A DNA stretch of 64,000 bases from Amphiduros pacificus (Eukaryota; Annelida; Polychaeta; Phyllodocida; Hesionidae): contig OX439000.1 in the NCBI GenBank assembly GCA_949316495.1, forward strand, positions 70,624,570 through 70,688,569, in the 5' to 3' direction. The notes under the pieces were generated by a model, which worked only from the letters and a program-made list of their open reading frames with translations, had not been told where the DNA came from and ran no database searches. Positions 1 through 11,700 of the stretch are shown piece by piece. The position numbers and the translations under genes were made by a program. Within the stretch, counting starts at the first letter, position 1, and the number at the start of each line of letters is the position of its first letter.

Positions 1-1190
1 CTTCAAAAAGGACATGCATGTCTTGTTTTATTGCATTCATGTCTCCTTTTTTGTACAGCAATTCATTTCTTGGCTTTTTCTTGGCCAGTGTGGCTTTTGC
101 AGTGATTTCTGTTATCACCACATCATGGTCACTCATACCTGGATGGACAAATACTTTACTTGACCAGGCTAGGGTTTGTCGTACCGACCAGATCTAACCT
201 ATTTCCTCCCCTGGTTGGGTGCGGATTTACTTGAGACAATGTTCATTAAAAGTATCAATCGTTGCTGTATTTAGGTCGATCCCATATGCAGGGCTTGGCT
301 TAAAGGACATATTATCCCATGTGATGTATGTTACATTGAAATCCCCTGTTAGTAATATATTAGGGATGTTTGTGTCAGATTGGGGACTCTTTCCAAGAGA
401 TGCATTTAATTCATGGACGTTAGATATATTTCTGTCTGTTGGCCTATAGTAACATCCTATGGACAGTGGTTTTGTTCCAGTTATGTTAAGTTTTCTCCAT
501 ACAAGTTCACAGTTAGTTTTTAGGCTCTCTTCCTTTGGGTCTGACAGCCACCTTTTATGGATACCAGTCAGTACCCCACCACCACCCTTGCATCTGTCTT
601 CTCTCCCTATATCATAATCATGGTGGATGACACTGTTTGCAATAGTGTGGTCAATGTGGGATTCCGTAATGCATAATATATCAGGGTAATTATGCTCAGT
701 TATTAGTTCCTGTAGCTCCAATTGTTTTTTGGTTGAGTTTAGGCCTCTACAGTTCACTGTCATAATCTTAAGCTTTTGAATTTTTTGCTTTTTTCTACCT
801 TGCTTTGGTCTTGCTTGTTGTAAGTTTTTCCTACAGATTGATCTTCTGTTCTTTCACTTGTGATAATTTCATCACATAGTGTTTTGAAGAGGTTACTTGT
901 TTCAAGTTCATTTTTAAAGAAAGCATCAGAAATATTACACTGCATGGCTCTGACTTTTGGCAACTGGTCCTTCACACACTCCACGGAGGAATTGAACAGG
1001 CCCTGGATGTGGGTGAACATCGCCACATAATAGTAGCAGGGATATCAGGAAAAGTAGCACAAAATTATTGCATCTTTTCTTAGTATTTGTTTTATCCCAG
1101 TAGCAAATATTTTGTTTCTTATCTATCATGCTGGCTTTGTGAAAGGCAGTGCCCAGTATTGGGTTTCTTTGAGACTCGTATGTGGAACTA
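1..1190 (-). mobile_element. CR1/Jockey-type LINE, 5' part with endonuclease domain
   Basis: Minus-strand reading from about 1129 down to the window edge. A hydrophobic N-terminal stretch is followed by CGDVHPHPGP, then a low-complexity linker, then an apurinic/apyrimidinic-type endonuclease at 763-1. Visible endonuclease motifs are NCRGLN near its start, the catalytic Glu in ITESHID, the CYYRP block, LLTGDFNV, an N-rich LDLV block and, near position 130, the terminal SDHD. The reading frame changes around 1000 and again near 220, so this copy is not intact. The reverse transcriptase would lie left of the window. It sits just beyond the 3' end of the laminin-like gene, which reads in the same direction. 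CR1 against Jockey/L2 cannot be settled from the endonuclease alone. Confidence 0.85.
998..1024 (-). other. 2A-like motif of the LINE (GDVHPHPGP)
   Basis: The LINE leader reads LLLLCGDVHPHPGP. It has the spacing of 2A ribosome-skipping peptides (canonical core D-V/I-E-x-N-P-G-P), but His replaces both the Glu and the Asn. 2A-like leaders are known in several non-LTR retrotransposons of sea urchins and amphioxus. The changed residues suggest weak or no skipping. The hydrophobic run before it could act as a signal sequence. Confidence 0.55.
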
Positions 1191-1781
1191 CCGGGTAGAA
1201 AGATTATAAGAAAATATAAGCATCATATCGTCTGTTCTAATATGTCTGTTTTGTACAAATTCTACGTTTGTATCCAAATGAGCACATGGAGAACATGCAC
1301 CTTACAAGTGAAAATTAAGGAAATTCCAATTTTTATTATCAAAATATGAACGAATTGTTCTGTAAAAACATCTTAATCCTGCCAATGCGTGAACAATCTT
1401 CAGCAAGAGTTAATATTTAACATCTGCAGTGGGATATTCTGTAGACTTATTTGTTCTGTTGAATTATGGGATATAATCAGATGGTGCAGTGAGGATACAC
1501 AGAATTCACATGGTTCGGGCAAAAAATATTTATTGCTCATTAATGAATAAAAAAGGTAATTAAACAAATATTGCATCCTATATAATGCATGTTCGTGATA
1601 ACCGTCAAACTAGACATTACAGATTGCATATCGTAAGCATTTCAATGGCTTCTAAAGATAAACATGGTTCTGGCTTTAGATTGCAATCAATAAATGTTGC
1701 ATGTTATCTGTTTGCATAATTACTGCCGGTCAAACTGTAGAAATCAGAGCTATCTTGGAGAATTCAAACTTTGTTAAAGGT
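1191..1781. other. 3' flank of the laminin-like gene
   Basis: AT-rich sequence with no coding signal. It holds the likely 3' UTR of the minus-strand laminin-like gene, including a polyadenylation hexamer at 1529-1534. Nothing else is recognisable. Confidence 0.5.
1529..1534 (-). promoter_or_regulatory. AATAAA polyadenylation signal
   Basis: A perfect AATAAA on the minus strand, about 250 nt after the TAA stop (1782-1784) of the laminin-like gene. It is the first such hexamer downstream of that stop. The assignment is inferred from position. Confidence 0.55.
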
Positions 1782-2750
1782 TTATATTTCACAAGGTTGG
1801 TCCTGATCCAACTCCACATACCTGAAAAATGTGTAATGAATGTTATTTTACATGTCTAATATAAGCACTGTTTTAAATCTAATTTAAAAAAATTGTGAGA
1901 GAAACAATTAAGCACACTAGAACATGATGCACGTATAATTACTGTCAAATGTTTATATAATCGACTTACTTGTTATTGATCAGAAAATGTTTGATAAAGC
2001 CTGTGAATTTGGTTGGATGTTCTGCACTTGGTTGCGAGGAGACGAGGTTTCTGGGGAGGTCACCTCGTCCAGCGTATACTGACATGAAGGGCGTGGACCT
2101 CTCCAGATTGAGCATCCGGAAGTCGTACACCCCACAGCGAAGCCCGTCCAGGTACAAGCTCGACCTGAAAAGTCAACAGTGCTTGAGTATGTTTTTGGTG
2201 AGTGAAATGTTGTAAAATGTTTTGGATGATAATATCAAGAAATATATGGCTCACGAATCGTTGTGGAATCTGAGTAGAATGTGATGCCATTGGCCGTCGT
2301 TTGGGGTGATATGGTAGCAGAATGCCCGGAAGGGCCGACCCTGGATGTGCCCCTCCCATAGCAGGGTGCTTCCGTACACACGTACAGTAAACACGTCCTT
2401 AGGAAGCTGAATAGATAAAACAAAATGCCACACAGTCCACCAAGCCAAACATACACAGCGAATTAATGCTTCTCCCAAGTGCTTAGATAAGACAATTGAT
2501 GATTAACTGATCTAAGTTTAATTATTTTCTGGAAGGGTTGAGTTTTTTGTGAGTGAGCAATATGTGAAGGTCAAATGAATACTAAATTTCCCACATATCA
2601 ATATACATCATGTGATATACGCACCGTTTGATACAACAGAACAGTTGCAATGCTCTGGGTAGTTAGGAACGATAAAGCTACAGTTGTGTCTTGGGGTAAA
2701 TTTAAGAGGAAGACCCTGTCATGGCGCTGGTGCAGACAACGATTATCAAC
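1782..2750 (-). CDS. laminin-like gene, laminin-G domain 2 and C-terminus
   Basis: Exons 2625-2750, 2255-2406, 1970-2164 and 1782-1821 join in phases 0, 2, 2. Motifs: VFLLNLPQDTTVALSFLTTQ, then the D-G-x-W-H block in NDGQWHHILLRFHND, then SLYLDGLRCGVYDF. The final exon is only 13 codons, KYVELDQDQPCEI then TAA, and supplies the second Cys of the domain. An AATAAA follows about 250 nt later. Confidence 0.85.
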
Positions 2751-5700
2751 CTGAAAAGCATGGAAAATAAATTATGTTTTTATTTTGAAAAGCACAAAAC
2801 CCAAAGCATGTTCCGAGGGTAAGTTTAAAAGAGACCAGTTATGTTAATAGAGTCGAGAGCAAAGGATCATGGGAATATTACAGGGTTCCTGAGCTGTGTG
2901 TGCAGGGAGGCGGCTAACCCCAGTAACATCTGGATGTCCTCGGTCTCATGGCAGGAGGAGTTGGATTGTCTCCAACTATCACTCGGCCACAGTAGGTATT
3001 TATCCACCTGCAGATTGGTCACACACATAGAAGCGGCGTCTCCAACCTGTAACACAGTAGTTAAATATATGATCATTTAAAGAATGTCAACATATGGTCG
3101 ATAAACATTGCCGTTTGAGCCAATGAAAATCTTTAAACGAGATGTACCAGTTCGATGAGCTTTATCACTTACCTTTGATAGTCCTAATGCTATGTGTGCT
3201 GGGATCGGGCTCAGAGATACAGAAAAGGGCAGGGTCATCTCTTTTTTATTCCTTAGCTTTGTCATATTTCCTAACATATGAGAAGACAATTTTACTGTCT
3301 TTCCCTGCCTGGACAATAAATGAAATACATTATTAAACACAGACATCTAAGTTGGGATGAATGTTTCTTTATGAATAGTGCTACTTTACCGATATTAATG
3401 GATTTCTCATGGCTGAATGGAGGTTGAAGGTACGGTCAGAGATATTTAAATATCTCTGATACAGTTGATGTCTCTTATCAAATTCATGTGAGTGGTTTTG
3501 TAGTAACATGGGCGTTTACCTTTCCACTTTTATTGAATGCCAGTTGCCGTCATTAATGATTTGTTTGCACGTGACTTTGTGAACCTCTCCTGCTTCATTC
3601 CAGATTAAAGATGGCCGCCCACGACGAAGGTCCAATCTCATCGAACGTAAGTTTGTCTATAATTGTTGAAAGGTTCATCTTGTTAATAAAGGACACTTTT
3701 TGTAATTCATTAGACCTGTTTGAATTATCATCGACTTATCAAATATTGGAGTAGAAAATATTTTAAAAATTGAGCTGTCAAAATATGATCTTCATACTCC
3801 AGTCAGTGGATTGGGAGGATCTTCCAGCGTGATGATGTTGCCCTTGGACGCACTGGTTTTGACATCGAGGCTGAGAGAGTTGGCGAGGGCCGCCTGCCTC
3901 ACAATGGGCGGCACCTCCGCAGTATACACCTCAGATCCATCCACGTGCAGGATTGGCTTCAATTAAGAATATATATCAGCCAGATAACGAATTGGCTTAA
4001 GAAAACAATCAGCAAAACTTAAGATTGATAAATATTAAAGAAAGAAAAAAAAGAAAAAAATGCAAATGGATGGAGTGATCTTGGAGTAATTACAAGGAGT
4101 GATTATCACGATGAAATAAAGCCTATATTAACCTGTATAAGGTCTATGTGGTCCCTTGTTTGCTGTAGCTGTCTGCGGATGTCGTCCAGGTTTTCTCGGA
4201 TTCCATCCGACACCCTCTTCATCCTGTTGTGTCGTTCTACAAGGTCAGTCTGGATTTCGTCAATCTCCTCCCACTGGTCGTCCAACTTACTCGTAACCAC
4301 TGGGCAGACCGACATAAAAGAATCATTATGGAATGAATATTATACTATAATAATAACAATAAAATACTTATAAAACCCAACACCAGACCAGATTTGATCA
4401 AGGCACTTAAGTGTAATTTAAAATATTATTGAGATATCATAAAATCATTAATATAAATATATAAGATGCTATTTAAAAAAAAAAAAAAAAACCAAAAAAC
4501 AACAAAAATCACCTTTCTTCCGACTGTTCATTACAGAGAAATAACACTTTTTTAACTATTATGATAATAAATCACTTTAGATTGAAGACTAACCGTCCGC
4601 TTGCATATCAATAGTTGCGCGCTGAACCATTTGCCCGACTCTGATGAAGCGCTTCTGGGTCGCATTGACCTTTTGCATGATGTTGTCTATCTGAGTGGAC
4701 AGTTTGCTGTTGGCGCTAGTGGTGTGCTCCGCCCTACTCACTGCCTTGTGTATTCTGGGGATATACTGGGTGGGGGCGGCTGACATTGTGGACAGGGCAC
4801 GCCTCAGCTGGGCAACTCTGGCACTTGGTTTGCTAATGTTGTTTTCCTCACTGCCCACTCTGTGTTTAGCAATGATGTGCTTTCCCCACAACTCTATAAC
4901 CGTGGTAAAAAGTCTAATTTAAGATTATTTCCTGAAGTTGCATATTATATATATATACACACACACACACATATTAGAATTTACTGTGATCGCTGAAGGC
5001 CTTAAATGATTTATTGTGTAAACATGCCATATATTCATCAGACATATAACATCCTCTTAAATATAAATATGTAAGTCTAGAAAGATTTGGGGAAGGGGAC
5101 ATTGGGTAACATTACAGCATGTACCTTTGGAGACATTCTTTAATAAGCTTGCTCTGTGTGAAATCATGTTGCTCTTCCCAAAATCCATACTCATCCGTCG
5201 CACTGCCGCTTGAACTTTTTGAAATACAGAATAATGACAATTAAAAGCCGAATAGTGTTAAAATATTGAAAAAAAAAATGTAATTCAAATTTATTAGTTT
5301 TTGCTCTTACATTAGGATTACATCTCTTACATTAGGATTCTTTTACTTATCTTACCTGTCTTTGAATAAATATATACTGAGTTTGATGTACACAAATGTA
5401 ACATGATATACCATATCGACCAAACAGGTACATTGGTAGACCTATGTAAACATCTATTAAATATTTAATTATATTTTAGCCAAAACAAATACATTATAAT
5501 TGGCCCTTCCTTCAACATATTTCCTCCTGCATTGAGTATAAAACTTGCATTACCTATATAGTAGTATGTTCTCAGACTTATTTCCTTCCATTCAAATACG
5601 GTAGTTTCATCATGAGATATTTCCTTGTGGATATTATTGTCAACGAGAATAAGATCATCTTCTGAGATATCAGGGTTAGACAGGTCCCCATCCTCTGAGA

Positions 5701-8700
5701 TATCAGGGTTAGACAGGTCCCCATCCTCTGAGATATCATAGCTATCCCTTTCTTCCTCTGTTTCTGATACGACATTTCGCCCCGCATTTGATGCCAAATC
5801 TAAGAGACTCAACTTGGTCGGTTCGAATGCTGGAGACGTCAGAAACATTGATGACGTTGCCACTGTCGTTGTCTCCGTTTCCTCAAACCACCACTGCAAT
5901 GGATGAATGGAAACTGAGTTTATCATTAATTCTTCCACGACCTGTTCATATGTTTAAATATTTCAAGCGTGTAGGTATTTCACTTTGCAGTGAAAACAAT
6001 TAGATCTTCTGCAAACTCATTTTCATACATAGTTTCTACCCCGGGGGGGGGGGGGGGGGGGGGGGGGGGGTACTCTCATTGTCAGCGTTACCGGGGAAGC
6101 TGGGCTAAATAGGGTCCTTTTCGCTGATATTTTCCCTAAAACAGGTTAAGATATTTCATCATTTCCCCTAAAACAGGGTACTATTTTTCAAATTTCTCCC
6201 TAAATCAGGGATCACAATCCCCCTTTCCAAATCTCCCCCTTCTGCATCATCCCTAAATGAGGGTATAAAAAATTCAGCTAGTCCTAAATCAGGGTACCAA
6301 TAATGATAGAATATTTCCCTAAATCAGGCTCTGGGGTTTTCAGTTCCATCCGGGTTAAGATATTTTATCATTTTCCCTAAAACAGGGTACTGTTTTTCAA
6401 ATTTCTCCCTAAAACAGGGATCACAATCCCCTTTTCCAAATCTCCTCCTTCTGCATCATCCCTAAATGAGGGTATAAAAAATTCAGCTAGTCCTAAATCA
6501 GGGTACCAAATTTAAGCTAGTCCTAAATCAGGGTACCAATAATGATAGAATATTTCCCTAATTCAGGCTCTGGGGTTTTCAGTTCCATCCCAGCCTCTGC
6601 GGGTTAAAATCATGAAAGTACCCCCCCCCCGGGGTTTCTACCACCACGTAACTCTACAAAATGAAGTGAACGCTCACTTTTTGAATTGCAAACAAATTTG
6701 TTCATAATTGTATTTTTGAAGTTTAGTCTTTCATGGCAAAACGTTTTTTTGTGTGGCGTATGGATTATCATGTTTAATATAAATCAAAAGCTCATCATTT
6801 TCATGGTAATTTTTCCATGACTATTTTGGTTTGATAACGAGCACTGTAATATTGCAGTTAATTTAAGAAACATAACAACAAAAGATTAGTTTCCTTATGG
6901 CCTGCACGATATACCCACCATCATGAGGCTACCCACTAGCATGATGTTACCCACCAGCATGATGTTACCCACCAGCATGATGTTACCCACCAGCATGATG
7001 TTACCCACCAGCATGATGTTACCCACCAGCATGATGTTACCCACCAGCATGATGGTACCCACCAGTATGATGTTACCCACCATCATGAGGCTACCCACTA
7101 GCATGATGTTACCCACCAGTATGATGTTACCCACCAGCATGATATTACCCACCAGCATGATGTTACCCAACAGCATGATGTTACCCACCAGCATGATGGT
7201 ACCCACCAGTATGATGTTACCCACCATCATGAGGCTACCCACCAGCATGAGGCTACCCACCAGCATGACGTTACCTACATATGGTGTACACAATACCACA
7301 TATGATGTCCACAATACCACATATAATGTTCACAATACCACATATGATGTTCACAATACCACATATGATGTTCATGATGCAAGTATCAATTAAATGTGAA
7401 ATCAGTTCAACTGTTTTTGAAGTTTCACAGTTGTTGTCCGACATGACATTGCTTGGAGAATCAATACTATTTGTTACATCGTAACTCTCACATTTGCAAA
7501 TCCATATGTATTGCCGTGTGGTTCACATTATGTTTGACATTAGCCATGCACAATCCGGTGACTATTGCAGCGACACTATAGCTTTTTGAACAAGCAAAGC
7601 GGCCCAACATAGCAACATCAGAACAACATAGGAACTGTGATGAAAGTACACACATGAATCATGATATTCGCAAGTAAATAAATTGGCAACGGATCTGTTA
7701 ACAGTTCAACAGCAATAATCTGAGAATTTTCAGATCCCAAACGAGATAGCAACCTGTGAAAACAGTAAAATATCCTTTGATATCCTTTTCATCGTGAAAA
7801 CTAGATGTGACATCATAACTCAGATGCCTCACTTCTTTGCAAAGTCTATTGAGTTTAACTTTGATATCAGAGTGGTACTCCTCATAAATCGTATTGTCTT
7901 TTCATTCAATTTCACATCACATTTGTTGGCACTGAAATTTGAGATATTTCTCGACAAACTTACAGCTTGTTCACCACTATCACTAACAACACAATGCATC
8001 TGTGTACCTGGAAATGCTCTCCCCACGAGACTTTATTTAACGTTTTAATCTCCCACGTCGGTTCCATACAAAAAACTTTCCTATCAAAATTTGCTCTTAG
8101 GTTATCAACACGTCATGCTATCGTGGTATCTAATATCATCAATATCACTTCGGAGTATTTCAATGTTGCTATGGAAGCAACTAAAAATCAAAACTTTATC
8201 AAAACAAAGATATTTCATGTATAAATAAAATTAAAAAGAAAAGGATTTAACAAATATTCTTCAATGTAGCCTTATTCTCCACATGCATATAGAGGTGGGC
8301 CTCGTTTTCTGTTCATAACACAGTAATTTGCCCAAGCATAAGTACAGCTTGTCTATATAATGATATAATGAGCAGCTGAGACGACAATACTCAGAACTGC
8401 TTCATGCACAGCGCATTCAGTGCGCTTGTTGGTGGAATCGATTTTTGTGGAATAAATGATATTGCTCTCTTGAGTAATCTGTGCAGATAAAACTTGTCCA
8501 CAGTTGAATTCATACACGCGCTTGAGTGAGAGAGGGTGACCAACTGTCAAATATCATTATTCTAAAATGAAATAAGATAACATATGACATGTAAAAAAAA
8601 TATAAATATGCATTCTGTTGGACAGTATTGCAGATCACTACCGTGAAGGGATAGTCAGCAAAATAGTGAGAAAAAATAGTGAAAAAAATATGTATTGACA

Positions 8701-11700
8701 ATATGAAGATGGAAATTAGCCAGACGCTCACTGTACTCCTAATAGTATTGGTCACAGAAAGTAAGTAAAATTTACTTATAATATGAACTACAAGCATAAA
8801 CTTGACCTGTAAATGTAATATGAATATTAATGGTCAAATTAGATCTCCATATCGTGTTATCGATTAATTGGGATAATGAATAGAATTGACGCCCTTTAAC
8901 TTTTCATAGTATTCATTATTTTCTGTATTGTCTGTATTGTCTGTATTCATTATTTTCCTGATGAAACTGCATTGATGTTTTGTTCACAGTATTGTTAATA
9001 TTTTAGCGCTATTCCAAACCGGAAATATCTTCTGATAATGCTCAATAGGGTTTAGCAATAAGGCATAATTATTATCTGGCATTTTACTAATTTGATTAAT
9101 GGCCATTCATATCAAGACGTAACGCCTTTTTAAACACTTATTTGTTATCTTATCTGTAATGTTATCTTTGAAACCTCGAACACATTTGCCCCGCACATGG
9201 TTCCCCAATACTTACCAGCCTAACAGATACATGGCCATAACAAATACATGACCGTAACAGATACATGGCCATAACAAATACATGGCCATAACAGATACAA
9301 AGCCATAACAAATACATGGCCATAACAAATACAAGGCCATAACAAATACATGGCCATAACAAATACATGGCTGTAACAAATACATGGCCATAACAAATAC
9401 ATGGCTGTAACAAATACATGGCTGTAACAAATACATGGCTGTAACAGATACAAGACCGTAACAAATACATGACCATAACAAATACATGGCCATAACAAAT
9501 ACATGGCTGTAACAAATACATGGCTGTAACAGATACAAGACCGTAACAAATACAAGGCCATAACAAATACATGGCCATAACAAATACATGGCCATAACAA
9601 ATACATGGCCATAACAAATACATGGCCATAACAAATACATGGCCATAACAAATACATGGCCATAACAAATACATGGCTGTAACAAAAACATGGCCGTAAC
9701 AAATACATGGCTGTAACAAATACATGGCTGTAACAAATACATGGCTGTAACAGATACAAGACCGTAACAAATACATGACCATAACAAATACATGGCCATA
9801 ACAAATACATGGCTGTAACAAATACATGGCTGTAACAGATACAAGACCGTAACAAATACAAGGCCATAACAAATACATGGCCATAACAAATACATGGCCA
9901 TAACAAATACATGGCCATAACAAATACATGGCTGTAACAAATACATGGCTGTAACAAATACATGGCTGTAACAGATACAAGACCGTAACAAATACATGGC
10001 ACCATGAACATAAACTTTGATGTCATAACTCTTTATAAGATATATTCAATATCAGGGACAAAAGCATAGATAGACAACACCGTAGAACATATATAGCAAA
10101 ACAATCTCAGTGCTGTAACATTGAATAGTCACTGTACTCCAAGCTGTGAATGAACAGATCTGACCTAAGGCCAGGAGAAAAATGTTTCTCATTCCTTCAG
10201 TGCCCTATTTGTGATTCATTGAAGTAAATTTCCAGTTCCCATTTCATTAACAAGACGTCCATTAAAATGGAATGGACAGTACTTTTTATCCCACTTTAAA
10301 ACTGCTGTACAATTTAGTCAGAGATTTTATTTAAAGTTGGAAAAATTAATTTTCGGTTTTGAAAGGTTTCATGAAATCATTTGACATTCTCATTTAATCC
10401 TGGCTACAAACTGCATCTTGAATGCGTGGTGTGCTGTGAATTTCTGGTAGATATATCTGGTCAGGCCATATAAAATAATACCCTTGTTTCAGGTAACATG
10501 CCTATAAAAAAATGTAGGTAGGTAGCGATTTCAATTGTATTAGGGGGACATGAAGACTTATCGATCTGCACCAACCTGCATTGACTAGATTATATTATAC
10601 TAGAATGGATAAGATTAGAATACATCGAAACAGAAAATATAAGACTCTATTAGAGTAAGAATTCACTAGAATAGTCAAGAATTGATTGGAATGGCTAAGA
10701 ATTGATCAGAATTAGATGAGAATGGATTGGAATATATTGCAATAGGTATTTAATTAACATTGATTGGTTGGCTCATTCAATAACATTGTGACATTTTTTA
10801 AACCATTGACAAGATAAGAATTTTAAACCATTGACGATTGTCGCAAAAAAATATTTGTTTTTCAAAATAATTTTTCACACGTCAATCTTATAAGCAAGTA
10901 CATATCATTCCAAATAAAAATTTCTATACCAAATTGAAATTTTGGACGGAAAATATTGAGAAATGTGCAAGATTTGGATATAAAATATCTACAACAAAAT
11001 ATTTTTGTTATTTTTTATTTTATTTTATGAGTAAAATTGTCTTTAATGAATAAAAATCTGCCCTTTTTAACTCTGCTGACTTCAAAGAAGTCGCAGAGCT
11101 TTAGGTGTGGGGAAAATGTCTGTTCGTCCGTCTGTCAACATTTCTTTTAAAAATTTCAAAACTACCAGTAATATATGTTTTATATTTTACATAGAGGTAG
11201 ACAGAGAGGTGAAAATTCAGATTCCTTAAAATCTTAGTGATGTCACCATTGACCTTAATATAGTGACCTCAAGGTTACAAATTGTGTACAGAGCATATCT
11301 CAGCAACCACTTAAAAGAGGAAATTAAAACTTGGTAAACAGAAGTGTTTTGGGTCATAGCTGTGCCTCGTCATACTTTTTTTTCGTCATGTGACCTTTGA
11401 CCTTGACACCTTGACCTTGAATTCATAGTGTTCTCCAATCACCAATCGGCAAAGCCCAGATAGGTGATCTGGAGGGGTTTGTTGAACGTCCAAGGTCTCT
11501 ACCAATTTCAACCAAAGAAAAGTTTGGTGGAATTGTTAGAGCTCAAATGAAGTAAAAAGTCGCCAGCTGCAAAAACTGAGGTAAACCCGTTTAAACGTCA
11601 AAATTGAACCCGTTTCAACTGCTGTTAAAACGGGTTTGATTCAATGTTTGCAGCTGGCGATTATTATCAAGTATTTATATTTTCTTTATTAAATGTTATC

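Noticed and set aside
2919-3049. Donor at GTTAGC (2917-2918) for this laminin-G exon
   Set aside because: It gives phase 2 and an in-frame stop in the next exon; the donor at 2880-2881 (GTAATA) keeps phase 0.
9162-10026. Three overlapping minus-strand open frames of 260-270 codons rich in CICYGHVFVMAMYLL
   Set aside because: They lie wholly in the 18-bp minisatellite; all frames stay open because the unit is a multiple of three without stops.
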